Below are positions 38,815 to 47,367 of a stretch of DNA of 64,000 bases, one piece after another. The notes beneath the pieces were generated by a model. That model was not told the DNA's origin. It saw only the letters and a list, made by a program, of their open reading frames with translations, and searched no databases. Numbering within the stretch: the first letter of the stretch is position 1; each line of letters begins with the position of its first letter. Both the position numbers and the translations under genes were made by a program. The stretch is from contig NZ_CP064338.1 of NCBI RefSeq assembly GCF_015476235.1, positions 1,240,001 through 1,304,000 on the forward strand, written 5' to 3'. Source of the stretch: Caldimonas thermodepolymerans (GTDB lineage Bacteria > Pseudomonadota > Gammaproteobacteria > Burkholderiales > Burkholderiaceae_C).

Positions 38815-40322
38815 TCAAGAAACTCATCAGCAAGCTGCTCGGCAAGTCCGCGCCCGCCGCGGGCAAGACCGCCGGCAAGCGCCATCTCGGCAAGCGCGTG
38901 GAAGTGCCCAAGAACGAGCACGGCATCGACCGCTCGCTGGTCGACGAACGTGCCGTCAAGGTGGTGCAGACGCTCACCGACGCCGGCTACGAGGCCTACA
39001 TCGTCGGCGGGGCGGTGCGCGACCTGCTGCTCGGCAAGCGTCCCAAGGACTTCGACGTGGCCACCAACGCCACGCCCGAGCAGGTCAAGGCGCTGTTCCG
39101 GCGTGCCTTCATCATCGGCCGGCGCTTCCGCATCGTGCACGTGGTGTTCGGGCGCGGGCGCGACCACGAGGTGATCGAGGTCTCCACCTTCCGGGCCCAG
39201 GTCGATGCCTCCGAGGCCGAACAGGTCAACGGCAACGAGAAGACCGCCAAGTCCGAGCTGGCGGGCAAGTCCCACGTGGTCGACGCCAGCGGCCGCGTGC
39301 TGCGCGACAACGTCTGGGGTCCGCAGATCGAGGACGCGGCGCGCCGCGACTTCACGATCAATGCGATGTACTACGACCCGCAGCGCGAGATCGTGGTCGA
39401 CTACCACCACGGCATCCGCGATGCGAAGAAGCGCCTGCTGCGCATGATCGGCGATCCGGAGCAGCGCTACCGCGAGGACCCGGTGCGCATCATCCGCGCG
39501 GTGCGCTTCGCCGCCAAGCTGGGCTTCGAGATCGAGGGGAAGACGCGCGAGCCGATCGCCCGCATGGCCCCGCTGCTGGAGAACGTGCCGGCCTCGCGCA
39601 TGTTCGACGAGATGATCAAGCTGCTGCAGACCGGCCATGCGCTGGCCTCGCTGGAGCAGCTGCGCGCGCATGGCCTGCACCGCGGCGTCTTCCCGATCCT
39701 CGACGTGGTGCTGGACGAGACGCGCCGCCACGACGGGCGCGAGAAGTTCGTGCGCCTGGCGCTGGCCGACACCGACCGCCGCGTCGCCGAGGGCAAGCCG
39801 GTCGCCCCGAGCTTCATGCTCGCGGCCATGCTGTGGCATGACGTGCTGGACCGCTGGGAGCGCCGCCGCCAGCAGGGCGAGCATCCGTTCCCGGCGCTGC
39901 AGGCTGCCATCGAGGAAGTGTTCGACGCGCGCATCGGCGACATCTCCGGCCGCGGCAAGCTGGCCGCCGACATGCGCGAGATCTGGATGATGCAGCCGCG
40001 CTTCGAGAAGCGCGCCGGCAATGGCCCGATGGTGCTGGTCGAGCAGCCGCGCTTCCGCGCCGGCTTCGACTTCCTGCGCCTGCGCGCCGAGGCGGGCGAG
40101 GTCGACGAGGCGCTGGCGCGCTGGTGGGAGGAGTTCTCGCTGGCCGAGATGCCGCGCCGCCGCGAGCTGCTCGAGCTGGCCCGCCAGCAGGACCAGGCAC
40201 GCCGCACCGGCGACAAGCCGGGCGAGGCCGCCCCGGCGAAGAAGCGCCGCCGCCGTCGCCGCAAGCCGGCCGGCGAGGGCGCGGCTGCTGCCGCGGACGG
40301 GGCCGTTCCCGCCAGCGACTGA
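38811..40322 (+). CDS. pcnB: Poly(A) polymerase I
   Basis: A 503-residue class II nucleotidyltransferase that adds A tails to RNA, promoting decay. The head has the YIVGGAVRDLLLG motif (63-73) and KDFDVAT with the catalytic D80 and D82; RRDFTINAMYYDP and RDAKKRLLRMIGDPE, then EDPVRIIRAVRF define the neck. The C-terminus is a strongly basic run of Lys and Arg followed by an Ala/Asp tail, likely for RNA binding. The ATG overlaps the previous stop as ATGA. Confidence 0.95.
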   Translation: MIKKLISKLLGKSAPAAGKTAGKRHLGKRVEVPKNEHGIDRSLVDERAVKVVQTLTDAGYEAYIVGGAVRDLLLGKRPKDFDVATNATPEQVKALFRRAFIIGRRFRIVHVVFGRGRDHEVIEVSTFRAQVDASEAEQVNGNEKTAKSELAGKSHVVDASGRVLRDNVWGPQIEDAARRDFTINAMYYDPQREIVVDYHHGIRDAKKRLLRMIGDPEQRYREDPVRIIRAVRFAAKLGFEIEGKTREPIARMAPLLENVPASRMFDEMIKLLQTGHALASLEQLRAHGLHRGVFPILDVVLDETRRHDGREKFVRLALADTDRRVAEGKPVAPSFMLAAMLWHDVLDRWERRRQQGEHPFPALQAAIEEVFDARIGDISGRGKLAADMREIWMMQPRFEKRAGNGPMVLVEQPRFRAGFDFLRLRAEAGEVDEALARWWEEFSLAEMPRRRELLELARQQDQARRTGDKPGEAAPAKKRRRRRRKPAGEGAAAAADGAVPASD

Positions 40323-40350
40323 GCCGCACGCCACCGACAGGACAACGCAC

Positions 40351-40839
40351 ATGGTCGTGGCTTACGTGGGCCTGGGGGCCAACCTCGGCGACGCGCTGCA
40401 GACGCTGCGCGGCGCGGCACGCGCGCTCGCCGGCCTGCCGGGCGTGACGGCCGCCGCCGGCTCGTCGGTCTACCGCACCGCGCCGGTCGACGCCGGCGGC
40501 CCGGATTTCCTCAACGCCGTCGTGCGGCTCGAGTGCACGCACGACGCCCGCACCCTGTTCGGCCAGCTGCGCGAGATCGAGCAGCGCTACGGCCGCGAGC
40601 GCCCGTACCGCAACGCGCCGCGCACGCTGGACCTGGACCTGCTGCTGTGGGGCGACGCGGTCATCGCCGAGCCCGACCTCAGCGTGCCCCATCCCCGCAT
40701 GCACCAGCGCGCCTTCGTGCTGGTGCCGCTGTCCGAACTCGACGCCGCGGTGCGCATCCCCGGCCACGGCACGCTGTCCTCGCTGCTGGCGGCCGTGGCT
40801 GCGCAGGACGTCGAGCGCACCGCCGACTCCCTCTACTGA
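40351..40839 (+). CDS. folK: 2-amino-4-hydroxy-6-hydroxymethyldihydropteridine pyrophosphokinase
   Basis: A 162-residue enzyme that pyrophosphorylates the pterin in folate synthesis. YVGLGANLGD (residues 5-14), GPDFLNAVV, and the metal/substrate motif RTLDLDLLLWGD followed by VPHPRMHQRAFVLVPL are complete. It lies 28 bases after pcnB; the order pcnB-folK-dgk is common in Burkholderiales, here with a small DUF486 gene between folK and dgk. A short interval and no promoter suggest cotranscription. Confidence 0.96.
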   Translation: MVVAYVGLGANLGDALQTLRGAARALAGLPGVTAAAGSSVYRTAPVDAGGPDFLNAVVRLECTHDARTLFGQLREIEQRYGRERPYRNAPRTLDLDLLLWGDAVIAEPDLSVPHPRMHQRAFVLVPLSELDAAVRIPGHGTLSSLLAAVAAQDVERTADSLY

Positions 40840-40854
40840 ACCCTGCCACATCCC

Positions 40855-41214
40855 GTGAGCCCTGCCGCCGTTCCTTTCCAGACCGTCGGGCTGCTGATTG
40901 CGTCCAACGTCTTCATGACGTTCGCCTGGTACGGTCACCTGAAGCACCTGGCCAGCAAGCCGTGGTACGTGGCCGCGCTGGTCAGCTGGGGCATCGCCCT
41001 GTTCGAGTACCTCCTGCAGGTGCCGGCCAACCGCATCGGCTATTCCAGCGGCATGTTCAGCCTGGCGCAGCTGAAGATCATGCAGGAGGTCATCACGCTG
41101 GCGGTGTTCGTGCCGTTCGCGATGGTCTACATGAAGGTGCCGTTCAAGCTGGACTTCGTCTGGGCCGGGTTGTGCCTGGTCGGGGCGGTGTACTTCATCT
41201 TCCGCACGCCATGA
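40855..41214 (+). CDS. DUF486 family small membrane protein
   Basis: A 119-residue protein of the DUF486 family with four helices: VGLLIASNVFMTFAWYGHL, YVAALVSWGIALFEYLLQV, IMQEVITLAVFVPFAM and FVWAGLCLVGAVYFIF. The fold is related to small multidrug-type EamA transporters; function unknown. Starts with GTG at 40855 with no ATG nearby. Its stop overlaps the following ATG by 4 bases (ATGA), placing it in the folK-dgk operon. Confidence 0.88.
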   Translation: MSPAAVPFQTVGLLIASNVFMTFAWYGHLKHLASKPWYVAALVSWGIALFEYLLQVPANRIGYSSGMFSLAQLKIMQEVITLAVFVPFAMVYMKVPFKLDFVWAGLCLVGAVYFIFRTP

Positions 41215-41873
41215 CCGCGTTTTCCCTCGATGCCTGCCGGCACATCGTCGTCGAAGGCCCCATCGGCGTGGGCAAGAGCACGCTCGCGCGCCTGCTGGCC
41301 GCCGAGCTGGGCGGCGAGCTGATGCTCGAGAAACCGCAGGAGAACCCGTTCCTGGAGCGCTTCTATGCCGACGCGGCGCGCTACGCCTTCCAGACCCAGG
41401 TGTACTTCCTGTTCCAGCGCATCGAACAGTACCGCGAGCTGGTGCAGCCGGGCATGTTCGCCGGGCCCGTGGTCAGCGACTTCATGTTCGCCAAGGACGC
41501 GCTGTTCGCGCGCCTGACGCTCAGCGACGACGAATACGAGCTGTACATGCAGATGTACCAGCGCATGGCGCCGCAGATGCCCGAGCCGGACCTGATCATC
41601 TGGCTGCAGGCCGGGCCGCCGGTGCTGCAGCAGCGCATCGCGCGGCGCGGCATCCGCATGGAGCAGGGCATCGGCGATGCCTACCTGCGCGAGCTGTGCG
41701 ACGCCTATGCCGCGTACTTCGAGCATTACGACGGTGCGCCGGTGCTGGCGCTGGAGACCACGCACTTCAATCCGGTCGACCGTCCGGACGATTTCCGTCG
41801 CTTCATGACGCACCTGCGCCGCTATGGCGGATCGCGTGAAGTGCTCACGCTGCAGCCGCAGGAGGGCGCATGA
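41211..41873 (+). CDS. Deoxynucleoside kinase
   Basis: A 220-residue P-loop kinase of the deoxyadenosine/deoxyguanosine kinase family, salvaging deoxynucleosides. The P-loop is GPIGVGKST (16-24), EKPQENPFLERFY holds the base-binding Glu/Asn region, and RRGIRMEQ is the LID motif. The ATG overlaps the DUF486 stop. In relatives panB follows; here it does not, and 133 bases lead to the phosphate genes. Confidence 0.92.
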   Translation: MTAFSLDACRHIVVEGPIGVGKSTLARLLAAELGGELMLEKPQENPFLERFYADAARYAFQTQVYFLFQRIEQYRELVQPGMFAGPVVSDFMFAKDALFARLTLSDDEYELYMQMYQRMAPQMPEPDLIIWLQAGPPVLQQRIARRGIRMEQGIGDAYLRELCDAYAAYFEHYDGAPVLALETTHFNPVDRPDDFRRFMTHLRRYGGSREVLTLQPQEGA

Positions 41874-41917
41874 GCACATTCCGAATCCCCGTGCCGCCGG
41901 TGGGTCGTGGCCGGCTG

Positions 41918-41935
41918 CTGTCACAATAGCGACAC
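41918..41935 (+). promoter_or_regulatory. Pho-box-like direct repeat upstream of the DUF47-pit genes
   Basis: CTGTCAC at 41918-41924 recurs 11 bases later as GCGACAC (4 of 7 identical), with the A/T-containing AATA between. This resembles a PhoB box (CTGTCAT repeats with an AT spacer) and is 72 bases before the DUF47 start. It could make pit expression phosphate-dependent. Confidence 0.4.
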
Positions 41936-42006
41936 TTTTTGCCAGTTCCGGGGGGCGTCCCAGGCGCCAGCCCGACGGACGTCCAGCAACTACAGACATT
42001 CTTTCC

Positions 42007-42654
42007 ATGATCTTCGGCAAACTGCTGCCTCGCGAGGGCAATTTCTTCGAGCTGTTCAACCAGCATGGCGCGAAGATCGTCGAAGGCTCGCGGGCCTTCA
42101 TGGCGATGGTCGAGAACTATTCCGATGCAGGCCTGCGCGAGCGCCATGCGGCCGAAGTCGACAAGGCCGAGCGCCAGGCCGACAGGACGACCGCCGAGGT
42201 CAACCGCCTGCTGCACAAGACCTTCATCACCCCGATCGACCGCGAGCAGATCCATTCGCTGATCAACGCGATGGACGACGTGCTCGACCTGCTGCAGGAT
42301 GCCAGCGAGACCATGTCGCTGTACGACATCCGCGAGATGACCGACGAGGTCATCCAGCTGGCGGCGCTGAGCGTGCGCTGCTGCGAGCGCGTCGCGCATG
42401 CGGTGTCGTTGCTGCCGCGCCTGAACAAGGACGAGACGGCCGAAGCGGCGATCAAGGCCTGCGAGGAGATCGACCAGCTCGAGTCCGACGCCGACCGCGT
42501 GATGCGCGCCGCGATGTCCAAGCTGTTCCGCGAGCAGGCCGACGTGCGCGAGCTGATCAAGCTGAAGGCGATCTACGAGCAGCTCGAGTCCATTTCCGAC
42601 CGTTGCGAGGATGTGGCGAACCTGATCGAGGGCATCGTCCTCGAGAACTCCTGA
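42007..42654 (+). CDS. DUF47/PhoU-like Pit accessory protein
   Basis: A 215-residue all-helical protein of the DUF47 (PF01865) family, structurally like PhoU, usually encoded next to a Pit phosphate transporter and thought to regulate it. Typical sequences are LPREGNFFELFNQHGAKIV (7-25), DKAERQADRTTAEVNRLLHK and FITPIDREQIHSLINAMDD. The start at 42007 matches the family. The pit gene begins 31 bases later. Confidence 0.93.
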   Translation: MIFGKLLPREGNFFELFNQHGAKIVEGSRAFMAMVENYSDAGLRERHAAEVDKAERQADRTTAEVNRLLHKTFITPIDREQIHSLINAMDDVLDLLQDASETMSLYDIREMTDEVIQLAALSVRCCERVAHAVSLLPRLNKDETAEAAIKACEEIDQLESDADRVMRAAMSKLFREQADVRELIKLKAIYEQLESISDRCEDVANLIEGIVLENS

Positions 42655-42685
42655 AACCCGTCGGACAGTCAGGAGGGTTCGCTCC

Positions 42686-43696
42686 ATGGACGCTGTGCAA
42701 GCGGGTTTCTGGGTGGTCGTGCTGCTCGTCGTGCTGGCCATCCTGTTCGACTTCATGAACGGGTTCCACGACGCCGCGAACTCCATCGCGACCGTCGTCT
42801 CGACCGGGGTGCTCAAGCCCCACCAGGCGGTGGCCTTCGCCGCCACCTTCAACTTCATCGCGATCTTCATCTTCCACCTGAGCGTGGCCGCGACCATCGG
42901 CAAGGGCATCGTGCAGCCGGACGTGGTGGACCACCAGGTGGTGTTCGGGGCGCTGATCGGGGCGATCTCGTGGAACGTGATCACCTGGTACTACGGCATC
43001 CCGTCGAGCTCGTCGCACGCGCTGATCGGCGGCATCGTGGGCGCCACGATCGCCAAGGCCGGCTCGGGCGTGCTGATCGCCTCGGGCATCTGGAAGACGG
43101 TGGCCTTCATCCTGATCTCGCCGGCGCTGGGCTTCCTGCTCGGCTCGCTGCTGATGGTGGCGGTGGCCTGGATCTGCCGCGGGGCCTCGCCGCTGCGGGT
43201 GGACAACTGGTTCCGCCGCCTGCAGCTGCTGTCGGCCGGCATGTACTCGCTCGGCCACGGCGGCAACGACGCGCAGAAGACCATCGGCATCATCTGGATG
43301 CTGCTGATCGGCTCGGGCTACGCCTCGGCCAACGACCACATGCCGCCTGCCTGGACCATCTGGTCGTGCTACATCGCGATCGCGCTGGGCACGATGTTCG
43401 GTGGCTGGCGCATCGTCAAGACCATGGGCCAGAAGATCACCAAGCTCAAGCCGGTGGGCGGCTTCTGCGCCGAGACCGGCGGCGCGCTGACGCTGTTCCT
43501 GGCGACCCTGCTCGGGGTGCCGGTGTCGACCACCCACACCATCACCGGCGCCATCGTCGGTGTCGGCTCGGTGCAGCGTGCCTCGGCGGTGCGCTGGGGC
43601 GTGGCCGGCAACATCGTGTGGGCCTGGATCTTCACCATCCCGGCCTCGGCCTTCATCGGCGGGGTGTTCTACCTGATCGGCCACGCCCTGCTGTGA
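42686..43696 (+). CDS. pit: Low-affinity inorganic phosphate transporter, Pit family
   Basis: A 336-residue membrane protein with about ten helices, co-transporting metal phosphate with protons. The two PF01384 signatures are NGFHDAANSIATVV (near 25-38) and LGHGGNDAQKTIGI (near 190), and GVPVSTTHTITGAIVGVG lies between them and the C-terminal helices. Length matches short Pit proteins lacking a large central loop. Together with the DUF47 gene and the Pho-box-like element it forms a phosphate-uptake unit. Confidence 0.94.
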   Translation: MDAVQAGFWVVVLLVVLAILFDFMNGFHDAANSIATVVSTGVLKPHQAVAFAATFNFIAIFIFHLSVAATIGKGIVQPDVVDHQVVFGALIGAISWNVITWYYGIPSSSSHALIGGIVGATIAKAGSGVLIASGIWKTVAFILISPALGFLLGSLLMVAVAWICRGASPLRVDNWFRRLQLLSAGMYSLGHGGNDAQKTIGIIWMLLIGSGYASANDHMPPAWTIWSCYIAIALGTMFGGWRIVKTMGQKITKLKPVGGFCAETGGALTLFLATLLGVPVSTTHTITGAIVGVGSVQRASAVRWGVAGNIVWAWIFTIPASAFIGGVFYLIGHALL

Positions 43697-43737
43697 GTGC
43701 CGCGGGCCGGCCGGACCGGGCGGGGACGCCGCGGCAC
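43697..43737 (+). terminator. GC hairpin between pit and the TM2 gene
   Basis: GTGCCGCGG (43697-43705) and CCGCGGCAC (43729-43737) form a perfect nine-base stem with a 23-base loop; no T tract follows. It begins at the base after the pit stop. Confidence 0.35.
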
Positions 43738-43811
43738 CGGCTGGCGTCCGCACCCCGGGCCCGGCGGTGCGCCGGGGCGCGGGCGGGACGCGCGTGCTTC
43801 CCGTGCCCGGC

Positions 43812-44267
43812 CTACTGGCTGATCTTGCGCGCTTCCTCGATCTGCACCTCGAAGTAGCGCTGCATGCCGTAGGCGATGGTGGCCATCAGGATGCCGGCGC
43901 CGACCATCAGCGCGACGATCACGCCGATCACCGCGGCCCAGCCGGTGCGGTGCTGGCGGCCCGAGGGATTGAAGCGTGCGTTCCAGCGCTCGTCCGGCGT
44001 CAGGCCGTAGATGATCGCGCACAGCATGGCCTGCACCAGCATCAGGCCGAGCAGCGGCACCAGCACCCAGGACAGGCGGTCGTCCTGCCCGTAGGCCAGC
44101 ATGCGCAGCACGCCATGCACGCCGGCCAGCGTGGGCCAGGGGTGCAGCCAGGCGAGCAGGTCGCGGAACCCGTGCAGGTAGAAGCGGTGCAGCCCGAGGC
44201 TGCCCAGCAGCAGGGCCAGCCAGGTGGCCAGGGTCTTCGACTTGTAGCGTTGCGTGGAGGTCGTCAT
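43812..44267 (-). CDS. TM2-like domain membrane protein
   Basis: A 151-residue protein whose N-terminus (KSKTLATWLALLLGSLGLHR, residues about 9-28, then FYLHG) is the TM2/NINE signature. Two more hydrophobic stretches follow (LVPLLGLMLVQAMLCAIIYG, WAAVIGVIVALMVGAGIL). The function is unknown. The ATG at 44267 is 9 bases after a TACAGT sequence on the minus strand and lacks a Shine-Dalgarno. Divergent from the rpsP operon and convergent with pit. Confidence 0.83.
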   Translation of the reverse strand: MTTSTQRYKSKTLATWLALLLGSLGLHRFYLHGFRDLLAWLHPWPTLAGVHGVLRMLAYGQDDRLSWVLVPLLGLMLVQAMLCAIIYGLTPDERWNARFNPSGRQHRTGWAAVIGVIVALMVGAGILMATIAYGMQRYFEVQIEEARKISQ

Positions 44268-44311
44268 CGGGGCGCTACTGTAGCTGCTTCCTGCATGGCC
44301 GGGCGAAACGC

Positions 44312-44317
44312 TATAAT
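44312..44317 (+). promoter_or_regulatory. -10 element of the rpsP operon
   Basis: Consensus TATAAT in GCTATAATTTC, 130 bases before the rpsP start; the -35 is weak (TTCCTG at 18 bases). The long 5' leader (about 44324-44446) shows no known riboswitch. Confidence 0.6.
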
Positions 44318-44446
44318 TTCTGGTTCTCGACGCTGGCCGGCTGAGGGCTGGCGTGTATCTAACGGCGTCGAACAACTGTCCCGGATGCTTTGCGCCTGTG
44401 TGTCTCCTGGTGCGGCGGACCCAAGAAGCAACTCAAAGGAAACATC

Positions 44447-44698
44447 ATGGTCGTGATTCGACTCGCACGCGGCGGCTCCAAGAAGCGCCCGTTCTACAAC
44501 ATCGTCGCCGCTGACTCGCGCCATCGCCGCGACGGCCGGTTCCTCGAGCGCGTGGGCTTCTACAACCCCATGGCTTCCGGCGCGGCCGAAACCCTGCGCC
44601 TGGCGCATGACCGCCTGGAGTACTGGGTCGGCCAGGGCGCCCAGATGTCGCCGACGGTGGCCCGCCTGGTCAAGCAGGCCAAGAAGGCCGCTGCCTGA
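44447..44698 (+). CDS. rpsP: 30S ribosomal protein S16
   Basis: An 83-residue ribosomal protein with the hallmark [20 protein letters not shown] and [18 protein letters not shown] is 7 bases upstream of the ATG. First gene of rpsP-rimM-trmD-rplS, one of the most conserved bacterial operons, coupling ribosome assembly and tRNA methylation. Confidence 0.98.
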   Translation: MVVIRLARGGSKKRPFYNIVAADSRHRRDGRFLERVGFYNPMASGAAETLRLAHDRLEYWVGQGAQMSPTVARLVKQAKKAAA

Positions 44699-44703
44699 CG
44701 AAG

Positions 44704-45318
44704 GTGCGCGCCACGCCCGATCCAGCCGCAAGCCGGCCCGCCTCGCCTGACGACGAGGGCGTGGCCTGGCCCGACGATGCGGTGGAGGTCGGGCGCGTCA
44801 TCGACGCCTGGGGCGTCAAGGGCTGGATCAAGGTCCAGCCGTACTCGGCCGATCCCCAGGCGTTGTTCTCTTCCCGGCGCTGGTTCCTCCAGCCGCCCGA
44901 TTCCCCGAATCCCCGTGCTGCCGCGGCGGGCCTGCGCTGGCCGCTGCTGCTGTGCATCACCCAGGCGCGCGACCACGGTGACGTGATCGTCGCGGCCGCC
45001 CGCGAAGTGCCCGACCGCACCGCTGCCGAGGCGCTCAAGGGCGCGCGGGTGCATGTCCCGCGCTCCAGCTTCCCGACTGCCGATCCCGACGAGTACTACT
45101 GGGTCGACCTGATCGGCCTGGAGGTGGTGAACCGGCAGGGCGAACGGCTCGGCACGGTGGCGGACCTGATGGACACCGGTGCCCACGCCATCCTGCGCGT
45201 GGTCGACGAGGCCGGCGGCAAGCCGGCCGAGCGCCTGATCCCCTTCGTCGGCGCCTACGTGGACGAGGTCGACCAGGGCGCGCGGCGCATCACGGTCGAC
45301 TGGGGCCTGGACTACTGA
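44704..45318 (+). CDS. rimM: 16S rRNA processing protein RimM
   Basis: A 204-residue maturation factor binding S19 in the 30S head. N-terminal beta domain: [21 protein letters not shown]-terminal PRC-barrel: [17 protein letters not shown]. The start is GTG at 44704, 5 bases after rpsP; a second in-frame GTG at 44761 would remove a 19-residue Pro/Ser-rich N-terminus that has no counterpart in most homologues, so the shorter form is possible. Confidence 0.93.
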   Translation: MRATPDPAASRPASPDDEGVAWPDDAVEVGRVIDAWGVKGWIKVQPYSADPQALFSSRRWFLQPPDSPNPRAAAAGLRWPLLLCITQARDHGDVIVAAAREVPDRTAAEALKGARVHVPRSSFPTADPDEYYWVDLIGLEVVNRQGERLGTVADLMDTGAHAILRVVDEAGGKPAERLIPFVGAYVDEVDQGARRITVDWGLDY

Positions 45319-45338
45319 GCCGGCGGGAGGGCCGTCCC

Positions 45339-46091
45339 GTGCGCTTCGACGTCGTCACGCTGTTCCCGGACCTGTTCCAGCCCTTCCTGGGCCTGGGCGT
45401 GACCCGGCGCGCCTTCGAGAGCGGGCAGGTCGACGTGCGGCTGTGGCAGCTGCGCGACTTCGCCGACGACAACTACCGCCGCGTCGACGACCGTCCCTAT
45501 GGCGGCGGGCCCGGCATGGTGATGCTGGTCGAGCCGCTGGAGCGCGCGCTGGCGGCGGTGCGGGCCGAGCGCCAGGACGACGCCCCGGTGGTGCTGTTCA
45601 CGCCCACCGGCCGGCGCATCGACCAGGCGCTGCTGCGCGAATGGGCCGAGGGGCCCGGCGCGACGCTGGTGTGCGGCCGCTACGAGGGCATCGACCAGCG
45701 CTTCATCGACCGGCACGTGGACGTGGAGCTGAGCCTGGGCGACTTCGTGCTGTCCGGCGGCGAGATCCCGGCCCTGGCCCTGCTGGACGGCATCGCCCGC
45801 CTGCAGCCCGGCGTGCTGAACGATGCCCAGTCGCACGTGCAGGACAGCTTCAGCGACGGGCTGCTCGACTGCCCGCACTACAGCCGCCCCGAGGTGCTGC
45901 AGACCGAGGCCGGGCCGCTGGCGGTGCCACCGGTGCTGCTGTCGGGCCACCATGCCGAGATCGCCCGCTGGCGGCGCGAGCAGTCGCTGCGCCTGACCGC
46001 CGAGCGCCGGCCCGACCTGATCGCCGCGGCGCGGGCCGCCGGGCAGCTGTCGGCCGCGGACGAGAAGTTTCTCGCCTCGCTTGGGCTATAA
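45339..46091 (+). CDS. trmD: tRNA (guanine-N1-)-methyltransferase
   Basis: A 250-residue SPOUT methyltransferase that makes m1G37 in tRNAs for Leu, Pro and Arg, preventing frameshifts. [16 protein letters not shown], the deep-knot sequences [13 protein letters not shown] and [18 protein letters not shown], and [17 protein letters not shown] are intact. GTG start with GGGAGG about 7 bases upstream. Its TAA lies inside the TATAAT at 46087-46092. Confidence 0.97.
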   Translation: MRFDVVTLFPDLFQPFLGLGVTRRAFESGQVDVRLWQLRDFADDNYRRVDDRPYGGGPGMVMLVEPLERALAAVRAERQDDAPVVLFTPTGRRIDQALLREWAEGPGATLVCGRYEGIDQRFIDRHVDVELSLGDFVLSGGEIPALALLDGIARLQPGVLNDAQSHVQDSFSDGLLDCPHYSRPEVLQTEAGPLAVPPVLLSGHHAEIARWRREQSLRLTAERRPDLIAAARAAGQLSAADEKFLASLGL

Positions 46092-46092
46092 T
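46087..46092 (+). promoter_or_regulatory. Internal -10 element for rplS overlapping the trmD stop
   Basis: Consensus TATAAT whose central TAA is the trmD stop codon (46089-46091), 86 bases before the rplS start. It would let rplS be expressed apart from trmD. The -35 is poor. Confidence 0.5.
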
Positions 46093-46177
46093 CCCCGGTT
46101 TTGCGATCCTCTGCCAAGCCGGCTGCAGCCGCGGCCACTTCCCGAGATGGCGTTGGCACGATCATGTTGGAGAAACC

Positions 46178-46531
46178 ATGGACCTGATCCGTCAACTCGA
46201 GCAAGAAGAGATTGCTCGCCTGAACAAGAACATTCCCGAGTTCGCGCCCGGCGACACGGTCGTCGTGAACGTGAACGTCGTCGAAGGCAACCGCAAGCGC
46301 GTGCAGGCCTACGAAGGCGTCGTGATCGCCAAGCGCAACCGCGGCCTGAACTCCAGCTTCATCGTCCGCAAGATCTCCAGCGGCGAAGGCGTGGAGCGGA
46401 CCTTCCAGCTGTACAGCCCGCTGATCGCCTCGATCGACGTCAAGCGCCGCGGCGACGTGCGTCGTGCCAAGCTGTACTACCTGCGTCAACGCAGCGGCAA
46501 GTCGGCCCGCATCAAGGAAAAGCTGGGCTGA
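46178..46531 (+). CDS. rplS: 50S ribosomal protein L19
   Basis: A 117-residue ribosomal protein at the subunit interface. [40 protein letters not shown] and the C-terminal [20 protein letters not shown] are standard. TTGGAGAAACC precedes the ATG, a good Shine-Dalgarno. Last gene of the rpsP operon; a terminator follows at 46624. Confidence 0.98.
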   Translation: MDLIRQLEQEEIARLNKNIPEFAPGDTVVVNVNVVEGNRKRVQAYEGVVIAKRNRGLNSSFIVRKISSGEGVERTFQLYSPLIASIDVKRRGDVRRAKLYYLRQRSGKSARIKEKLG

Positions 46532-46623
46532 TCCCGTGCCGGCGCAGCGACGGGCCGCGCGAGCGGCTCGGTGCTTACCCGCAGAACGGGCAAGGCTGCG
46601 CACGATTCAACAGCTCGAAACCG

Positions 46624-46656
46624 GCCGCCTGGCGCATCATGCGCAGGCGGCTTTTT
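46624..46656 (+). terminator. Rho-independent terminator of the rpsP operon
   Basis: Twelve-pair stem (46624-46636 with 46640-46651, one bulged G) ending in CAGGCGGC and followed by TTTTT. It ends 14 bases before the Nudix gene start. Confidence 0.88.
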
Positions 46657-46669
46657 CATTGCTTGCGCC

Positions 46670-47338
46670 ATGTCGTTGATCTTGCACCCCGAGGAGCTGC
46701 CGGTCGTCGGCATCGATGCGCACCTGCCGCCAGTGGCGAGCGATCGCCTGCATCCCGACGCGCTGCGGCAGCGTTTCCGCTCCCCGCCGGCATGGGAGCC
46801 CGAGGTCAGGGCCGAGCGCCGCATGGCCGGCCGCGAACCGGCGCATGCCTCGGTGCTGGTGCCGCTGGTGATGCGCGACGAGCTGACCGTGCTGCTGACG
46901 CGGCGCACCGAGCACCTGCGTGACCACGCGGGCCAGATCAGCTTCCCGGGCGGGCGCGCCGAGCCGCACGACCCGGACCCCGCCGCCACCGCACTGCGCG
47001 AGGCCGAGGAGGAGATCGGCCTGCCGCGCGAGCATGTGGAGGTGCTCGGCACGCTGCCCATCTACCGCACCGTCACCGCCTTCATGGTCACCCCGGTGGT
47101 TGCCCTGGTGCGCCCGGGGTTCCAGCTGCAACCTGATCCGTTCGAGGTGGCCGAGGCGTTCGAGGTGCCGCTGCAGTTCCTGATGCAGCCCGCCAACCAC
47201 CGGCGTCATGCGTTCGAGTTCGGCGGCGAACGGCGCGAGTTCTTCTCGATGCCGTGGGAGTCGGGCGCGCAGCGCTACTTCATCTGGGGCGCGACCGCGG
47301 GGATGTTGCGCAACCTGTACCGCTTCCTGTCCGCCTGA
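46670..47338 (+). CDS. CoA pyrophosphatase, NudL-type Nudix hydrolase
   Basis: A 222-residue Nudix protein of the CoA-diphosphatase branch. SVLVPLVMRDELTVLLTRRT, then LRDHAGQISFPGGRAEP and the Nudix box core REAEEEIGL with its catalytic Glu residues are intact; FAVPLQFLMQP-like EVPLQFLMQPANH and WGATAGMLRNL are NudL features. It probably cleaves CoA to phosphopantetheine. The ATG at 46670 has no clear Shine-Dalgarno and follows closely on the rpsP operon terminator. Confidence 0.9.
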   Translation: MSLILHPEELPVVGIDAHLPPVASDRLHPDALRQRFRSPPAWEPEVRAERRMAGREPAHASVLVPLVMRDELTVLLTRRTEHLRDHAGQISFPGGRAEPHDPDPAATALREAEEEIGLPREHVEVLGTLPIYRTVTAFMVTPVVALVRPGFQLQPDPFEVAEAFEVPLQFLMQPANHRRHAFEFGGERREFFSMPWESGAQRYFIWGATAGMLRNLYRFLSA

Positions 47339-47354
47339 GGCAGCGACCGGCGGC

Positions 47355-47360
47355 TATCAT
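47355..47360 (+). promoter_or_regulatory. Close -10-like element before the CbiB-like gene
   Basis: TATCAT, 7 bases before the ATG at 47368; fits a leaderless transcript and supports that start. Confidence 0.4.
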
Positions 47361-47367
47361 GCCGCCC

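Noticed and set aside
43697-43737. GC hairpin after pit as a full terminator
   Set aside because: No T tract follows, so it is listed only as a low-confidence hairpin.
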